Below, one piece after another: positions 1 through 12,896 of a DNA stretch of 64,000 bases (its first letter is position 1; each line of letters opens with the position of its first letter). Where the stretch lies: the NCBI GenBank assembly GCA_026545765.1, contig CM048840.1, positions 22,386,765-22,450,764 on the forward strand, written 5' to 3'. A program made the translations under genes and the position numbers. The notes under the pieces are model-generated. The model worked only from the letters and a program-made list of their open reading frames with translations. It was not told the DNA's origin and made no database searches. This DNA comes from Plantago major (lineage: Eukaryota; Streptophyta; Magnoliopsida; Lamiales; Plantaginaceae).

Positions 1-1635
1 GTTGCGTGACAACCAACCGCACCACTAATAGTCCAAGTTGCAGTCCAGGGCAGCCCCTTCTGCCAGCACCAAACGGTATGAGCTGGAAATCACGTCCACG
101 AAGGTCAATGTTGCTACCAATAAATCACGTCCACGAAGGCTCATGCCAAGAACTAGGATCTCTACCAATAGCCCAAACATTGACCATAACTCTTGATTTG
201 TTTGGTATGTGGAGTTCATCAATCTCACAATCTTTCATGGACTCGTGCAAAAATATTGGTATGGCAGGATGGAGTCTTATGGAGTCTTAGAGACTCCTTG
301 ATCACACAATCCAAGTATGGGAGGCGTTCGAGGTGTGATTCGTCTACCATGTGTTCCAATCCAACTACATTTTCCAGTTCTTTCTTGAGTGTTTGCATTA
401 CTTCTGGATGCCTCAGGAGCTCTGATAGCGTCCATTCGACTGTTGTAGCGGTAGTATCCATACCAGCAATAAACATATCCTGCGGACAGAAAATTCTTGT
501 AGGTCAGGTTCAAGTTAGTATAATGAGATATAAATAGAACTGTCATGGAGATAAAGTTCAACTGTTTCATTAAATTAGGTTCAAACTCAAGATGTGTTCA
601 ACTGAATTAGACACTCGAATCAACTTCACCTGTATTCAACAAGGTCCACAGTTTCTAACATAGCTAAATTTCTGCTGGCAGGGGATCATCGAATTCATCA
701 CGAAAAAGCAAACATATCACATAGTATTCATAAATTAAGAAGGGAATGATGATTACCAGGAGAAGGGCCTTAACATGGCGACGGTCGAATTCAAAACCTG
801 CTTCTCCAGAATCCAGTAATGCCATCAATATATCAACAAAGTCCTTATGAGCATCTGTCTTGTTCTCCGTTCTCCCCTGTACATGATCATCAATAATTTT
901 CTCAATAAATCCATCAAAAGTCTTGGCCAAACGCTTCAATTTTCGAGTCAATCCCTGAAGATCAAGCAAGCCAATATACGGAAAATAGTCACCAAGATTG
1001 AAAATTGCAGCAGCCTCCAATGTCTCCATCACCACAGACTTATACCCCTTATCATCAAAATCTTTGTCTCCATACTTCCTTCCAAACACCATCAAACATG
1101 TCATATTTGCACTTAGAGCAGACACTCTAGCACTTACATCAACAGTTTTGCGCTTCTTGGCAGCTTCTTTCAGCGAAGAAACCAAATCACCTAACTCTCG
1201 CGTTCTCATGGAACGAAACTGGCTGATCCTTAGCTGGCTCAATAGCTCAATAGTAACGAGTTTTCGCATATTTCGCCAGGAATGACCGTATCGCGCAAAG
1301 ACAATGCCTCGCTGCCCATAGGAAATGTACTTGGCGCCTTCGTTATGAGGCCGGTTAGCAAAAAATTGATCGTTCGTTGTGAAAACGTGCTCAGCTGCAG
1401 CAGCAGATGATATGACAACTGCAGGCACAGGGCCTAAACGCATGTACATTATAGGACCATGTTTTCGAGCTAGGTGATACAAGTCATGGTGCGGATTCGA
1501 GCCAAACAAATGAAAATGGCCTAATATTGGAAGGCCTAATGGACCTGGAGGTAGTTTTTTCTTCTTGTTGATGAATTGTTTTAGTAGATAGAGAAACAAA
1601 AGTGCTGAAATTGCACCTGCCCAGATCTCAGCCAT
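1..1635 (-). pseudogene. Cytochrome P450 (CYP71 clan, CYP71/CYP736-like), broken and cut by the window edge
   Basis: This is a microsomal haem-thiolate monooxygenase gene; the substrate cannot be predicted. Exon 1 is 1635-757 (293 codons) with a hydrophobic N-terminal anchor, the proline-rich hinge LPPGP (residues 28-32) and the C-helix WRNMRK (120-125). A GT-AG phase-0 intron (756-480) precedes exon 2, which starts at 479 with the I-helix AGMDTT and continues to the K-helix ESLR. The haem-binding motif [10 protein letters not shown] lies at about 46-78, so the gene continues past position 1. Two lesions lie in exon 2. A perfect 10-bp tandem duplication (269-278 and 279-288) shifts the frame just after ESLRLH. 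An 18-bp direct repeat (87-104 and 122-139) replaces the segment expected before the haem loop. Both produce early stops, so I call it a pseudogene, although assembly errors could imitate this. The P450 family is certain; the subfamily is a guess from sequence feel. Confidence 0.85.
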
Positions 1636-1710
1636 GGAACTTTCAGTGAATTATGATATAGATACAAACAGGTTTCTGGTTGGATAAGCAAGAAAGTGGC
1701 GTCTGAATAT

Positions 1711-1723
1711 GGAATTTATATCC
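1711..1723 (-). promoter_or_regulatory. Candidate TATA box of the P450
   Basis: On the minus strand GGATATAAATTCC lies about 80 bp upstream of the P450 ATG (1635), a usual distance for a plant core promoter. Only position and motif support it. Confidence 0.4.
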
Positions 1724-3087
1724 AATCTTGATGGCAATTAATGAATGGCGGTGATAATATCTTGCAAGTTGCATGGCTGCTGGATGAATTTGAGACCAAA
1801 AAAAATTATCTTATTTTGGTTATAATCTACCACGTTGTTGTGCACTACACCTTATGTTTAGGTCTGAACAATACGTAGGAAAATCAAAGTTTATACAACC
1901 CGGCCGGAGAGTTGAAAAACACTATTTATAGCAGCACAATGCATACATATTTCTTTTCTATATTCATCCCTAAGAACGGCCAACTTAATTAGTGTGATTA
2001 ATGTGAAACAATTTTAGTATTGGCAACAGATTGGGAAGTTTCACGATATGTGTACGAGTGAGCAAATTGTGCGGTAAAATATATGTGTCGGTTTGTGGGA
2101 CCAGCATATGGGCAATAATCGTCCAGAGTAACTGTGCCAGCTTTCTCTCAATGGGTCACAGTGGTCATCGTCATCATGGTGTAAAACGTCCCGCGGCGGG
2201 TTCATGACCAGATTCTGAAAAACTTCCCTCCAATGAATCGTGGTTATTATTTTGTTATTATTATTATTATTATTATTACTACTACTACTACTACGTATTA
2301 TAAGAGTATTTAGAAGTTGAAATTAATGAAATTGCATTTAAAAATATATTTTTTGAATTTATTAAAATCGAATATCAATAAAAGTCAAATTCTATTGATT
2401 ATTAAATAAACACAAATTCATTCATTCAAATAAAAAAAAAAATGATACAACAATATTGAAAACCTAGAAATAAAAGGAAAGCACACATCGACAAACAGTG
2501 TTAAAATTTTACAAACAAGGAAGCAATCACACTTCAAATTCAGACTTTAGTTTCTGTAGGATGGATGCTCAAACGGGGTCAAGGTGTAGAAGTTTTTCCC
2601 GGATCATTTTATACGATTATAGTTGTAGCTTTTTCCACCTCCCTATTTGCCACACGTTAAGTCTCAGCAAGCATCCTCAGACCTCTTCTCTATTATTTTC
2701 AATCGCATCATTTTAATCCTCTCTCTTTCCAGTTCAACCTCATAAAGTTTAACCGTATGTGTGTTGGGTTAAAATTTAATTGAACTTTGCTCAGCTCAAT
2801 TTAAGTTTTTTCAAAATTTGTGTTTGTCTTTCTACTCGTTGCTAATTCAGTAGAATTGAGTAAACTCGATTTCAGAACTCCACCCGGCCCATGCCTAGAC
2901 TATCAAATTCAACCATACCATTCTAACAATATTAAACCAACTATTCAATTAAATCCAAATACTACATATCATTTCATTACTACACTTCTTGTTGGTTTAA
3001 AATATGTCTCATATGAACTAGCTAGCAAGAACTACTACGATCTAAGTTGTGTGGCTCAGAATACATGCCCAAAGACCCTCGTCCGTG
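1724..3087. other. Intergenic AT-rich DNA, no gene recognised
   Basis: Short open frames occur (for example 2498-2716 and 2820-3098), but they have no recognisable domain and look like chance frames. The only clear structure is the trinucleotide repeat at about 2255-2294. Confidence 0.6.
2255..2294. repeat. Compound microsatellite (ATT)n-(ACT)n
   Basis: A run of ATT units changes directly into a run of ACT units. It is a simple sequence repeat in non-coding DNA. Confidence 0.9.
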
Positions 3088-3505
3088 TGGCATCTTAAAT
3101 CCGACCCGCAATCCTTAGATGATCTCATAAGATCATCTCTGACCCGCTAGGGTCCCGAGGAGCATGCCTCAGATATGGGGCCCAACCCCTGATGGACACG
3201 TGTCACTCTTTTAGAATGACACTTACCTTCGTAACACCTATATCTATAAATAGGCTTACTTATTCAAGCAACCAGGTATCAAACTTACTTTCCACTACTT
3301 ATTATCTTAAGGACCCTGAGCTCCATAGTTAAGTATACAAGCGATCTATCAAAGGCAAGCCTGGTTAAAATAAATCACCTATATTTCTAACTGTTCGGGA
3401 TCAGAGGAACACTTTTTAAGGAGCATTACTACAAGACTTCCCCAATGAGCATTTCTTCGATTGATCACTAAGAGGTACTAACACGTTTTTCCCCATCACT
3501 TATAT
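3088..3505 (+). mobile_element. Possible solo-LTR remnant
   Basis: This GC-richer block stands out from its AT-rich flanks. It has an LTR-like layout: a CACGTGTCA box near 3199, a TATA-like CTATAAATAG near 3243, then a leader-like tract. I could not fix TG/CA ends or a target-site duplication, so it may be an old LTR or an unrelated repeat. Confidence 0.25.
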
Positions 3506-3792
3506 TACATAACATATTACATGTTATTTCTAAACCCAAACAATACCACAAACAAGCACATAATTCAAACTAATTTTAACCAATCATTTAATCAAAATTT
3601 ATTCATTTGAATCTCAATACACATAATTTCATTTTGACATCTTTATTACCCAAATTATTCAAACATCCTAATAAACTCTATTAATACCTCAATTCAATAC
3701 CAACAATACAAATTTAAAACTCCATTCGAATTGAATTATCATGCCACTGCTGGTGGCTGAGCTTTTTATAGAGACTCTTGGTTTCTCTTGAA

Positions 3793-3807
3793 AATCCTGA
3801 TCAGAAT
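3793..3807. repeat. Left target-site duplication of the LINE
   Basis: AATCCTGATCAGAAT is found here and again at 33651-33665, directly after the LINE poly-A. A 15-bp duplication next to a poly-A end is the signature of target-primed reverse transcription. Adjacent A residues could extend it to 17 bp. Confidence 0.93.
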
Positions 3808-3902
3808 TCAGGGTTGTGGGTAAATCCTGGTTTTATCCAACACTCCTTAGCAAACTGGAGACTATGTGGTCATTATACGGCCACTTCTTTGAGTTAACAT
3901 AA

Positions 3903-4697
3903 CTTGGCAACAATTGCTACTATCTTCGAGGCTTGACAGAAGAAAAGAGAACTATGATCCTGACTAATGGTCCCTGGCAACTAGCAGGAGGCTTTCTCTC
4001 AATTCGAAAATGGATTCCCAATTTCCGAGCTGATAATGATAAGATTGAGAGCGCTATTACGTGGGCCAGGATTTTGAATCTACCTGTTGAATTCTTTAGA
4101 GAATCTGTGATTCATAAACTAGCTACTTGCATTGGTGACCCAATCAAGATAGATGGTAATACGTGTACGGCAATAAAAGGGCGATTTGCCCGCTTCTGTG
4201 TTGAGGTTAAAACAAATAAGCCTCTGGAGTTAGGCCTGCAGATTCATGGCAAGGTTTATCAGGTAGTATATGAAAATCTCCCTTCTCTTTGTCTTGGTTG
4301 TGGCAAAGTTGGACATACCATTGGAGAATGCAAGAAGCATTCCTCTATTCAAACTCCAATGGCAGAAATCATTTCAGTCCCTGAAGGCTCACAGCCTGCA
4401 TCCAACAACACTACAATGACAACGCAATCTGATGTTGATTCCAATTGGTTAACTGAGAAAGCAAAAAATAAAGAATATGGGGACTGGATGGTTGTTGAAC
4501 GGAGAAAGAAAAAAGCTCCGACGATTGGGCGGAACCCTAGGGACAATTCCGTCAACCCGACTCGAAATCAGTCGGGCCAATCGAAAAAAACCCTCCTCAG
4601 AAACCTACCTTTGTTAATGGGCCAGGCCCAGTGTCAGGAAATCAGAAGAACCCAGTTGAAAACCGCCAGAACAAACGTATTCTTCCTAGAAACCTAA
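3903..4697 (+). pseudogene. LINE ORF1 protein (DUF4283-like plus CCHC zinc knuckle)
   Basis: ORF1 proteins of plant L1 elements bind the element RNA. The frame has no ATG near its start and opens after a TAA at 3900-3902. The product has the DUF4283-type core (LTNGPWQLAG, then the ITWARILNLPVEFF region), a GRFARFCVEV segment, and a CCHC knuckle of C-x2-C-x4-H-x4-C spacing (CLGCGKVGHTIGEC) at about 4290-4333. A charged, low-complexity tail follows. A further frame at 4854-5156 probably continues the same protein after a frameshift. The missing start and frame breaks make it a relic. Confidence 0.85.
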
Positions 4698-5244
4698 ACC
4701 AAAAGGAAAAGCACAGGCCCAAGCAAAGGCTATTGCCAAGCCCACTGCGACAGGAATTGTTATTAATGAACCAGCTCTCTGCCTACGTTCAACAATAATA
4801 GTTTCCGATTAATACATCTGAAACTTATTTCGCTATTAAACTGGTTTCTGATTATGGCAGGGAACATGGAGGAAAATTTAGAGATCAACGCGGAGGATCT
4901 AGAATTCAATTTTGTGAACGGGAACATGGTGGTCAAATTGGATCCAAAATCCTGTGATCCGAACGGAAGTTCATCAATTCCAAGGGCACTCTCGGATATG
5001 ACGAACAACACGAGGAGAACGAGTGGTGAATGTCATGGTAATCCCCTCAACAATATGGGAGTTCGAAATTCACTCCCACATATTAATACAGGAGGACAAC
5101 GACCGGACGGGTTGGCAGAGGTTTGTGTTGAGCCATTGGGAAATAGTCCGGCATAACATGTTGATTTACGAAGTAGTCAAACAGATGATTGCGAGATGGT
5201 TGGGACTGGACATTGATTATCCACTCCTACCCACACAAAGCCAT

Positions 5245-7356
5245 ATGGTTGATATGAAGATCGTCTCGTGGAATTGTCAAGGGGCAGGTAATGAAAGTTT
5301 TCGTAGGAACTTTCGTGAGTTAGTTAGAATTCATAATCCTCTAGTGATTTATATTCTAGAAACCAGGGTAACTCAAGAGCACGCTTATACTATTGCACCG
5401 TTTCTTGGTTATTCGAGGTATATAATTGCTCCAACAGATGGAATGTCTGGAGGGATTTGGATGCTTTGGAATGAAGCTGACGTTGATGTTGAGATTCCGG
5501 ATGTTGAGGATCAGGCTATCCATGCCTTGATTAATCTTAGGAGGCAGGAAAAGTGGAGAATATCGGGGATTTATGCTAAACCCTATCGTCGAGATAAAGT
5601 GAGAATATTTCGGAGTATGAAGAACATTGCACAAACTCAAAATTTCCCTTGGTTAGTAACCGGTGATTTCAATGAAATCGGATTATCTCACGAAAAAAGA
5701 GGAGGTCGAACAGCCTCGGTTAATCGACTACTATTCCTTCGCAACAGTATCGAAGCATGTGGTCTTCAGGATCTTGGATTTCATGGTCCCCAATTCACTT
5801 GGACGAATAAAAGAACTTCAGGACGCATTATTAAAGAAAGAATCGATAGGGCTATGGCGAATGCGAGTTGGATAGATAGGTTTCCGGACAATGTTGTTAT
5901 TCATTTACCTCGTACCCATGGTGACCATCATCCTATCCTCATTAACTGTAATGGAGTGGAACAAAGATTTGTGGATCGGCCTTTTAGATTTGAGGTAGCT
6001 TGGCTCTCCCACCCAGATTGCGAGCCTTTGTTAAGGAATATATGGGAATCTAATGATAATATTACTCAGGCAATCTCAAAGGTCCCAGAAGTAATGGTCC
6101 CCTGGAACAAAGAGCACTTTGGTAACATTTTCCACCGGAAGAGAACAGTGTTGGCGCGGCTTGAGGGGATCCAGAAATCACTCTCACATCGACATAATGA
6201 GTTTCTTGCACATCTCGAAACAGAATTAATTGAAGAGTATAACCAAATACTCCATCAGGAAGAACTATACTGGTTCCAAAAATCCAGGGTCAAGTGGCTT
6301 GTGGAGGGCGAAAGAAATACAAAATTCTTTCATAAATCCACAATTATGAGAAGACGCATGAACAAAATTCTGATGCTAAAGATTGATGGAGAATGGGAAA
6401 ATTCGGAGGATACCTTGAAGATCCATGCCAGAAACTATTATGCGAGTCTCTTTCACTGCCAGAATGAAGATTACCCATCTGATTCGAACAACTCTCTCCC
6501 TGTTTCGAAGTTCCAGCTAGCCTTGAATAGTGATGACATTACTAGTTTGAGTGTGATGGTGGATCGTAAGGAATTAAAGGAAGTTGTCTGGGCAACAAAC
6601 CCATACAAAGCGCCTGGACCGGATGGAATTCAGTCAATCTTGTTCCAAAAAGAATGGAACTGGATCGCTGACTCTCTTCTACGCTTTATACAGGAAGCTT
6701 TTTCACTGGGCAGCTTTGAACCTAGTCTCTATGTGGCACACTTGTGTTTAATACCCAAGAAACCAAATCCCTCTCTGATTTCGGAATTCAGGCCAATTGC
6801 TCTATGCAACGTTATTTAAAAATATGTGACAAAGTGCATCACTATGTGGCTTAAACACATCATGCCGACAATTATAGCTCCCACACAGTCCAGCTTTATC
6901 AAAGGCAGGAGTACACAAGATAATATCTTTGTACTACAGGAGTTGCTTCATTCCCTGCGAGCTAAAAAGAAAAATAAGGTGGGATGTATGATTCTCAAAT
7001 TGGACCTCGAGAAAGCATACAATAAAGTAAATTGGAATTTTTTAGAGGAAACCTTGATAGCCTTTAAATTTCCAAATGACTTGATTAGGCTGATTATGTT
7101 TTGCGTCAAGCATGCTGCAACGCAAATTCTTTGGAATGGTTCACCTCTGGAGATTTTTTGCCACTCTTGCGGTCTTCGACAAGGTGACCCCTTGTCTCCG
7201 TATCTCTTCGTTCTATGTGTTGAGAGACTATCTTACTTGATACAGGAAGAGTTCGAAAAAGGCGCATGGAAGCCCATTATTCCTTGCCGTAATGGACCTG
7301 CACTTTCACACTTATTCTTCGCTGATGATTTAGTCCTAATGGGTAAAGCCACTATA
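5245..7356 (+). pseudogene. LINE ORF2, 5' part: endonuclease and reverse transcriptase palm
   Basis: ORF2 nicks target DNA and copies the LINE RNA. From the in-frame ATG at 5245 the product starts with an exonuclease-endonuclease-phosphatase domain. Visible motifs are WNCQGAG, the ETR glutamate, TGDFNE and the final HGDHHPI. The reverse transcriptase follows with NPYKAPGPDG (about 6598) and GLRQGDPLSPYLF (about 7171), and ends with the catalytic FADD at about 7318. A TAA at 6817-6819 interrupts the frame where the family normally has tyrosine or another residue, so one substitution could explain it. The Copia array begins 5 bp after this segment, inside the RT domain. Confidence 0.93.
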
Positions 7357-7361
7357 GATAC
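7357..7361. repeat. Left 5-bp target-site duplication of the Copia array (GATAC)
   Basis: GATAC here is repeated at 23907-23911, next to the terminal CCAACA of the last LTR. Five bp is the expected TSD length for Copia integrase. The LINE frame resumes directly after the right copy. Confidence 0.85.
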
Positions 7362-8991
7362 TGTTAGGAAATTTGTTAGATATTTTGTTAGAAATATCTG
7401 TTTAGATTTTGAGCAACATGATGACTTATCTTAGTCTCAGAAAGGTGATTAGTACTCTTGGTTCACTTGAACATTGTAAAAGAGGAAACCCACTAAGTAT
7501 GATAGTCTAGTTAATCTTGTATAGGATGTTAGGTCTCAAAATGTAATTTTTATTTTATGAAGAGAAGACCAAGAAGAAGACATCCAATCAGAACAAGTTC
7601 AACGACTTTGAAGATTTGAAGAAACTGCACAAGATTACTGAAATAGTTTTGCAGATACCTTGGCCAGATATCTTGAAGACACGAATAGTTTTAAACCAGC
7701 TATGTCACAAGAGATATCTGAGAACTGGAAGGTTTCTGAAAACCAGGAAAGTGCCCACAGATATCTACTCTCAGATACCTTGAGCTTTAACCACATTTCT
7801 GAAGAAGAAATATATTGCAACTAAGTTGTTTCAATAAAGTGGTATCTGAAGATTGAAGACAAGGACATGCTAAAACTCAGAGAAAACTGATAAAGTTAAG
7901 TCTCTGATACAAAGCATAGTTCCGTTGGCCTACAGGATAAAAAGTATAGTACAATGCATTTAATGCACGGACATAGATGTCTACACAAAAGCAACGGTAC
8001 CTTCTGAAGAAGAAGACAAACCTGCTACAGATATAAATAGTTTGAATTTGATTTAAGCCTAATGGATACTATTCAACGGCATTCAAATTCATCTATAAAT
8101 ATCAACACTTAGACAGCTTGAGAAGATACACAACCTGAAGAACTTACACTGAACACATATCTCTCTATCTCAAGCAAATTACTTATCCTCAAAGCTTTCT
8201 GTTGCGACCAAAGCTCTTGATCTTGAGTAACACTGAAGTTCTAAGTGTCCTGATCCTAAACAAGCACTGCTATCTGTGAAAGAGTTGAATTGAAAGATCA
8301 AGTATCTGAGATTCATTATCTTGAACATTTATCTAAGACTCGGGTCAGTAAAAAGAACAAGATACCATACATTGAAAAGTGTATTAAGTATACTTGATTC
8401 ACAGAGCTATCTGATTAACTGAAAAGTTATTAAAGAAGCTCATCTGACAACTCAAACCAAAATCAACACCATCAACTTTGGAGTATGTGAAGTACTTAGT
8501 TTGAGAAACTAAGGAATAACTCCAAGGTTATTGAGCACGAAGTACTTAGCTTGGGAAGCTAGGAATAGCTCAAAAGGTTTCGAGTCAGAAGTACTTGGCT
8601 GTGAAAGCCGGGGAACAATTCAAAGGGAACATTTGGTTGGGAACCATTTGTTTAAGGAATCTTAGAATAGTATTTTTGTAAGGTGACCTCAATTATCTAT
8701 TCTAGTGAATTCTAGGTCTTTGGAAGACCGAAGTGGATTAGTTGGAGGATTACGCCACCTCCAGATACCAATATACCTGCTGTGTTATTTACTTTTCTGT
8801 ACTTACATTTCAGCAACACACACACACTTTAACTGTTTCTGCACTTATCTTTCTTAAGTCTTCCGCGCTCTGAATCTAAGTATCAGATATCTACACAGAT
8901 ATCTGAGAAATAGTTTTTATCGATAAAAGTTTTAAAAGACTATTAACCCCCCCCCCCCTAGTCTTTTACTTTGTCGTTATCTGGACCAACA
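7362..8991 (+). repeat. Copia LTR1 (5' LTR, complete)
   Basis: It begins TGTTAGG and ends CCAACA, directly followed by the primer-binding site. About 12 bp at its left end (to 7373) are absent from LTR2, so the true start may be 7374; the GATAC TSD favours 7362. It is clearly closer to LTR3 than to LTR2. Confidence 0.88.
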
Positions 8992-8993
8992 AG

Positions 8994-9005
8994 TGGTATC
9001 AGAGC
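8994..9005 (+). promoter_or_regulatory. Primer-binding site (initiator tRNA-Met type)
   Basis: TGGTATCAGAGC lies 2 bp after LTR1, the usual Copia PBS complementary to the 3' end of tRNA-iMet. Confidence 0.92.
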
Positions 9006-9108
9006 AGGAGGTTCACAAGCCTTCTGCACTAAACCTAGATCCCCAGATAGGTGAAGGAACTTTGTCCATTTTCGAGGACTATTTAATTTGTGTGTTAAGT
9101 GTGTAGGA

Positions 9109-10782
9109 ATGTCTCTGAGTGATGCCCTCGTTCTCAAACCAGAGAACTACGAGAAATGGAAAAATAACATGATGCTCCACCTTGAAGCCATAAGTGACGA
9201 AATGATCGAAGTGATAAAGAATGGCCCAATAGTCATTCAACGACTTCAACAAGTCATGGAGGTTTCTAATGGTAGAGACAGAGATCAAAGCGAAGGATCT
9301 TCACAAACTGATGCGTCAACAAGTGGGAGATCTACTAGTCAAGTTATTTACGAACCAAAGCCCAGAGAACTCTGGACATCGGAAGATGCCAAGAGAAATC
9401 GTCTGGATGGTCAAGCTCGTAATATCATCATCAGATCGACACCTGAGCACATACGATTATCGTAGGGTGCTAAAGCGGCGAAAGTTGCTCGCAACCGATT
9501 GAAGAAATCGTGCGGGCGAGAAAACCAAAGAAAACAAGTTCGAAGTTCTCAAGTTGAAATTTCAAAATTTCAAACAAGGACCCGAAACTCGAAGAACTTG
9601 ATTTCAGATTTACCACTCTCATGAGTGATATGGCAAGACCTTGGGAAAGCAGATACTCCCAGTCAGAAAAGATTAAGACTATTGTCAGAAGTCTTAACCA
9701 CAACTGGGAGCATACTAAATTCTTTTATTTTAACCAAGGAATGTCAAATATCACACCAGTGGAACTCTTCTCACATCTTGCTACGGTTGATTATGAGACA
9801 ACACAAAGAGAACAAACAACTGAAAAGTTGCAGAATATTGCTCTAGTTGCTCAAGGAACTTCTGAAAAGAAGAAAAGCAAGGAAGAGGCGAGGATGCTCT
9901 TCTTGCCAAAGCAAATGAGCAAATATGTCACGAGAAATTGAGAGAAGAAAAGCGAAGAGAAGTCAAAAAGCATCTAGTTTCAACTATCACCGACAAAATA
10001 TGCAAAGCTCGCTGAACAAGCCAGCTCAGAAAGCATCATGTACTGAGGAAATAGAAATTGGAAACGATATCTGTTTCTATTGTCAGAAACCTGGTCACTT
10101 CAAGAAGGATTGTCCTGCCTTCAACAAACTAAGGACAGGTGACAAGAAAGATAGAAGAATCTTCAGAAGAAGCCAGAAAGCTTTATTAATCAAGAAAGAA
10201 AGAAAATCAAACTCAATGGATGCTCTAGACGTTGAGACAGATTCTGAAGATGACAATTCAGATGACTCAACCTTACCATCACCAGAATTATGTGGAGTTA
10301 CTCATGATATAATCGACTTCGGCCTCAAGAAGAATGAAATGTGTGGAGTTGCTGAAATTAACGGTCCAGACATCTCTAACATAGAAATATGTCTTATGAC
10401 TGATGAGGTAACACATACTTCTTGTTATACTTATGAAAGTGATGAAGAAGAAATAAAAGATCTAGAAAATCTCAGGAAAGAACTTGACATCTATGAAAGA
10501 GAATTTCTAATGATCCGAGCTAGAGCCGAAAATCTTGAAGAAGAAAAGAATTCTCTTGCAAAGGAAAATTCTCAATTAGTTAAGATGTCTGAGAAAAAGG
10601 ATGCTGAAAATCCATTTCTCAAAGCTCAGATATCTGAGACTGAAAAGTCACATAAAGAAGCAATGGCTGAATTACGAAAGAAATATGAAGATCTGAGAAC
10701 AAGGAACTCGAAAAGAAAGAATTATCTTTTCAATCTTACGCCAAAGCTAGTGACACTCTTACTGAAGTACAATCTTACTTAA
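9109..10782 (+). pseudogene. Copia gag, internal region 1 (capsid, CCHC, coiled coil)
   Basis: Gag forms the retroelement particle and binds RNA. The ATG at 9109 starts a typical Copia gag N-terminus (LKPENYEKWKNN). The capsid region is broken into frames 9109-9465, 9621-9941 and 9925-10782. The last frame holds a CCHC knuckle with C-x2-C-x4-H-x4-C spacing (CFYCQKPGHFKKDC, about 10072-10113). An acidic stretch and a Glu/Lys-rich probable coiled coil (about 10440-10720) follow, as reported for Sirevirus gag. Many breaks coincide with CAG/CTG triplets that are intact in the second copy. Confidence 0.85.
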
Positions 10783-11576
10783 GAGATTCTTCAGAAAAGA
10801 AAGTACTTTGGCTGAATACACAGACAGATTGTTCTATCACTCTGAATAAGAGTGAGGAAAGAAGAACATTTGTAAGTACTCAGCAAGATGGTTCCCATGC
10901 AATCTATAGTATCGGTCAGAAGACGAAGATTGTTGACAAAGGAAAGGCGATTCACTAAACCTTTGTGGGAAAAACAAGTCAAAAACAAAGCTGTTGGCAC
11001 GTCTCGAAAAGAAACACAACCGAAAAGTGTAAACACCCACGATGCTATGTCTCTCAAAAGGTAGAATTGCAGAGTGGCAAATTCTCCCATGTCACTTTTC
11101 GAAAGAAATTGGACCAACCAGAGACTAGCAAAGTCACGAGAAAAGATCTCGTAAAGCTTCAAGTGCTCGGCAGTATTGGCTATAAAGGCATCGGGTAACA
11201 ACTAGCTCATGAATACAAACAGGAGCAAGAACGATGGCTAAAGGCTAGAATTGCTCAAAGCAATTATCAGAAGTGGAAGTTGAATCAAGCCACTGAAAAT
11301 CTGAATGCCAGGGCTAGAAGAAATCTGAGGAAAGCTAAGTTTCGATAAGCAAACTCGTAAACAACAGTATCTGAAAGCACCAAATGGAGCACCTAGGAAC
11401 ACACCAAGGAAGAAAATAATTCTTAATAATGATAATCATTCAATTAGAATTCCTCCTTATGTTCCTATCGGACAAAAGAATGTTCCAAGGAAATTCATTC
11501 AAAATGGATTCCTCTTTGAAGATTGTTTAGTCGATGGTTCCAATGTAAATTGAGAACCTAATCTCACATTTCTGTT
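10783..11576 (+). pseudogene. Copia gag-pol linker, internal region 1
   Basis: This stretch aligns base for base with the more intact frame at 20333-21269 in the second internal region, so it is the gag C-terminus and linker before protease. It is split by several 1-3 nt changes (for example near 10960, 11003, 11019 and 11343), so no long frame remains. It encodes a basic, Gln/Lys-rich segment with no domain I recognise. Confidence 0.75.
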
Positions 11577-12890
11577 GTGCGAGAATGCTTCTGGACTAAA
11601 GCACAATGGCTATTTGATAGTGGATGCGGAAAGCACATGACAGAGAAGCAAATCTGTCGATTACAAAGCTTGCAACACGGGACCGGATATCGATTTCTTT
11701 GGAGGAGAATTAAATCCCTCTCTGGGATTTGCAACGTCAAATTGGGAACATTAACAATCACGACGTATTACATGTTAAGGATTTGAAATATAATATATTT
11801 AGCATGAGCGGTTTGCATAAAGGTTTCTTGTAAAATTCAAAGCAAAATCACGCAAACTAATTGACAATGAGTCAAAGCATGTCTTGGTTGCTCATGGAAA
11901 GGCGATCTTTATGTTGCCGATTGGGCATCTGCCACAATCAAGAATGTCTCATGGTGAGTCGATCTGGTCACGTAAGAGCACCTTGGTTATGGCACAAAAG
12001 AATGAGTCACTTGAACTTCAAAACTCGAGCAGACTTGCAAGAAAGAGTTAGTGGTTGGCCTTCCCAAAACATCTTTCAGAAAGGATGGTATCTGTTCTGC
12101 CTGTCAGATGGGGAAACAATCTAAGATCTCTTTCAAGTCCAAAATTAGACACTCTAGTGTTAGACCACTGCAACTATTACACATGGATCTTTTTGAATCA
12201 TCTGTAACTAGTTATGCAGGAAAGAAGTATGGTCTGGTTGTTGTAGATGACTTCTCAAGATTCACTTGGGTTGTCTTTCTGAAACACAAATCTGATGCCA
12301 GGGTGGAGATACCAAACTTGCTGAAAAAGCTTGAAGTCATGAAAAATGACAAGGTATCTGCAATCGTAAGACCATGGTACTGAGTTTGTCAACCAGTACA
12401 TAAAGGAGTTTTGTACCTGCAAAGGTATACAACACCAACTTTCCTCTGTAAGAACACCTCAACAAAATGGTGTTGCAGAAAGGAAAAATAGAACCCTTAA
12501 AGAAGCTGCAAGGACGATGCTAGCTGACACTGAAATAAGTGAAGTTTATTGGGTTGAAGCTGTAAACACAGCCTGCTACACTCAGAACAGATGTTTGATA
12601 AACAAACACCATGACAAGACCCCTTATGAAATCTTGGTTGGTAGACCCCCTAATATCAAAATCTGAGAGTATTTGGTTATAGATGTTTTGTTCTAAACAA
12701 TGGAAAAGATTATCTGAGAACATTTCAACCAAAGGCAGATGAAGGTGTATTTCTTGGTTATTCCACGAATAGCAAAGCCTACAGAATTTACAACAAAAGA
12801 ACAAAGAAAATTGAAGAATCAGTTCATGTTGTATTCTATGAAGGAAGTAAGAAAACACCTCCTAATGATGAACTCTCAGAAAGGTTCAAA
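11577..12890 (+). pseudogene. Copia pol, internal region 1: protease, GAG-pre-integrase, integrase
   Basis: Pol processes the polyprotein and integrates the cDNA. The aspartic protease active site is WLFDSGCG (about 11607), with D-S-G visible. The GAG-pre-integrase motif LWHKRMSHLNF (about 11988) follows and leads to the HHCC-like zinc region ending CSACQMGK. The integrase core shows its first Asp in LLHMDLF (12175), its second in VVVDDFSRF (12238) and the Glu within PQQNGVAERKNRTLKEA (about 12458). The frame is broken repeatedly (for example around 12366 and 12660), so no full-length protein can be made. Confidence 0.9.
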
Positions 12891-12896
12891 GAACTA

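Noticed and set aside
2498..3098. Short open frames upstream of the LINE
   Set aside because: No recognisable protein features; base composition like the rest of the intergenic DNA.
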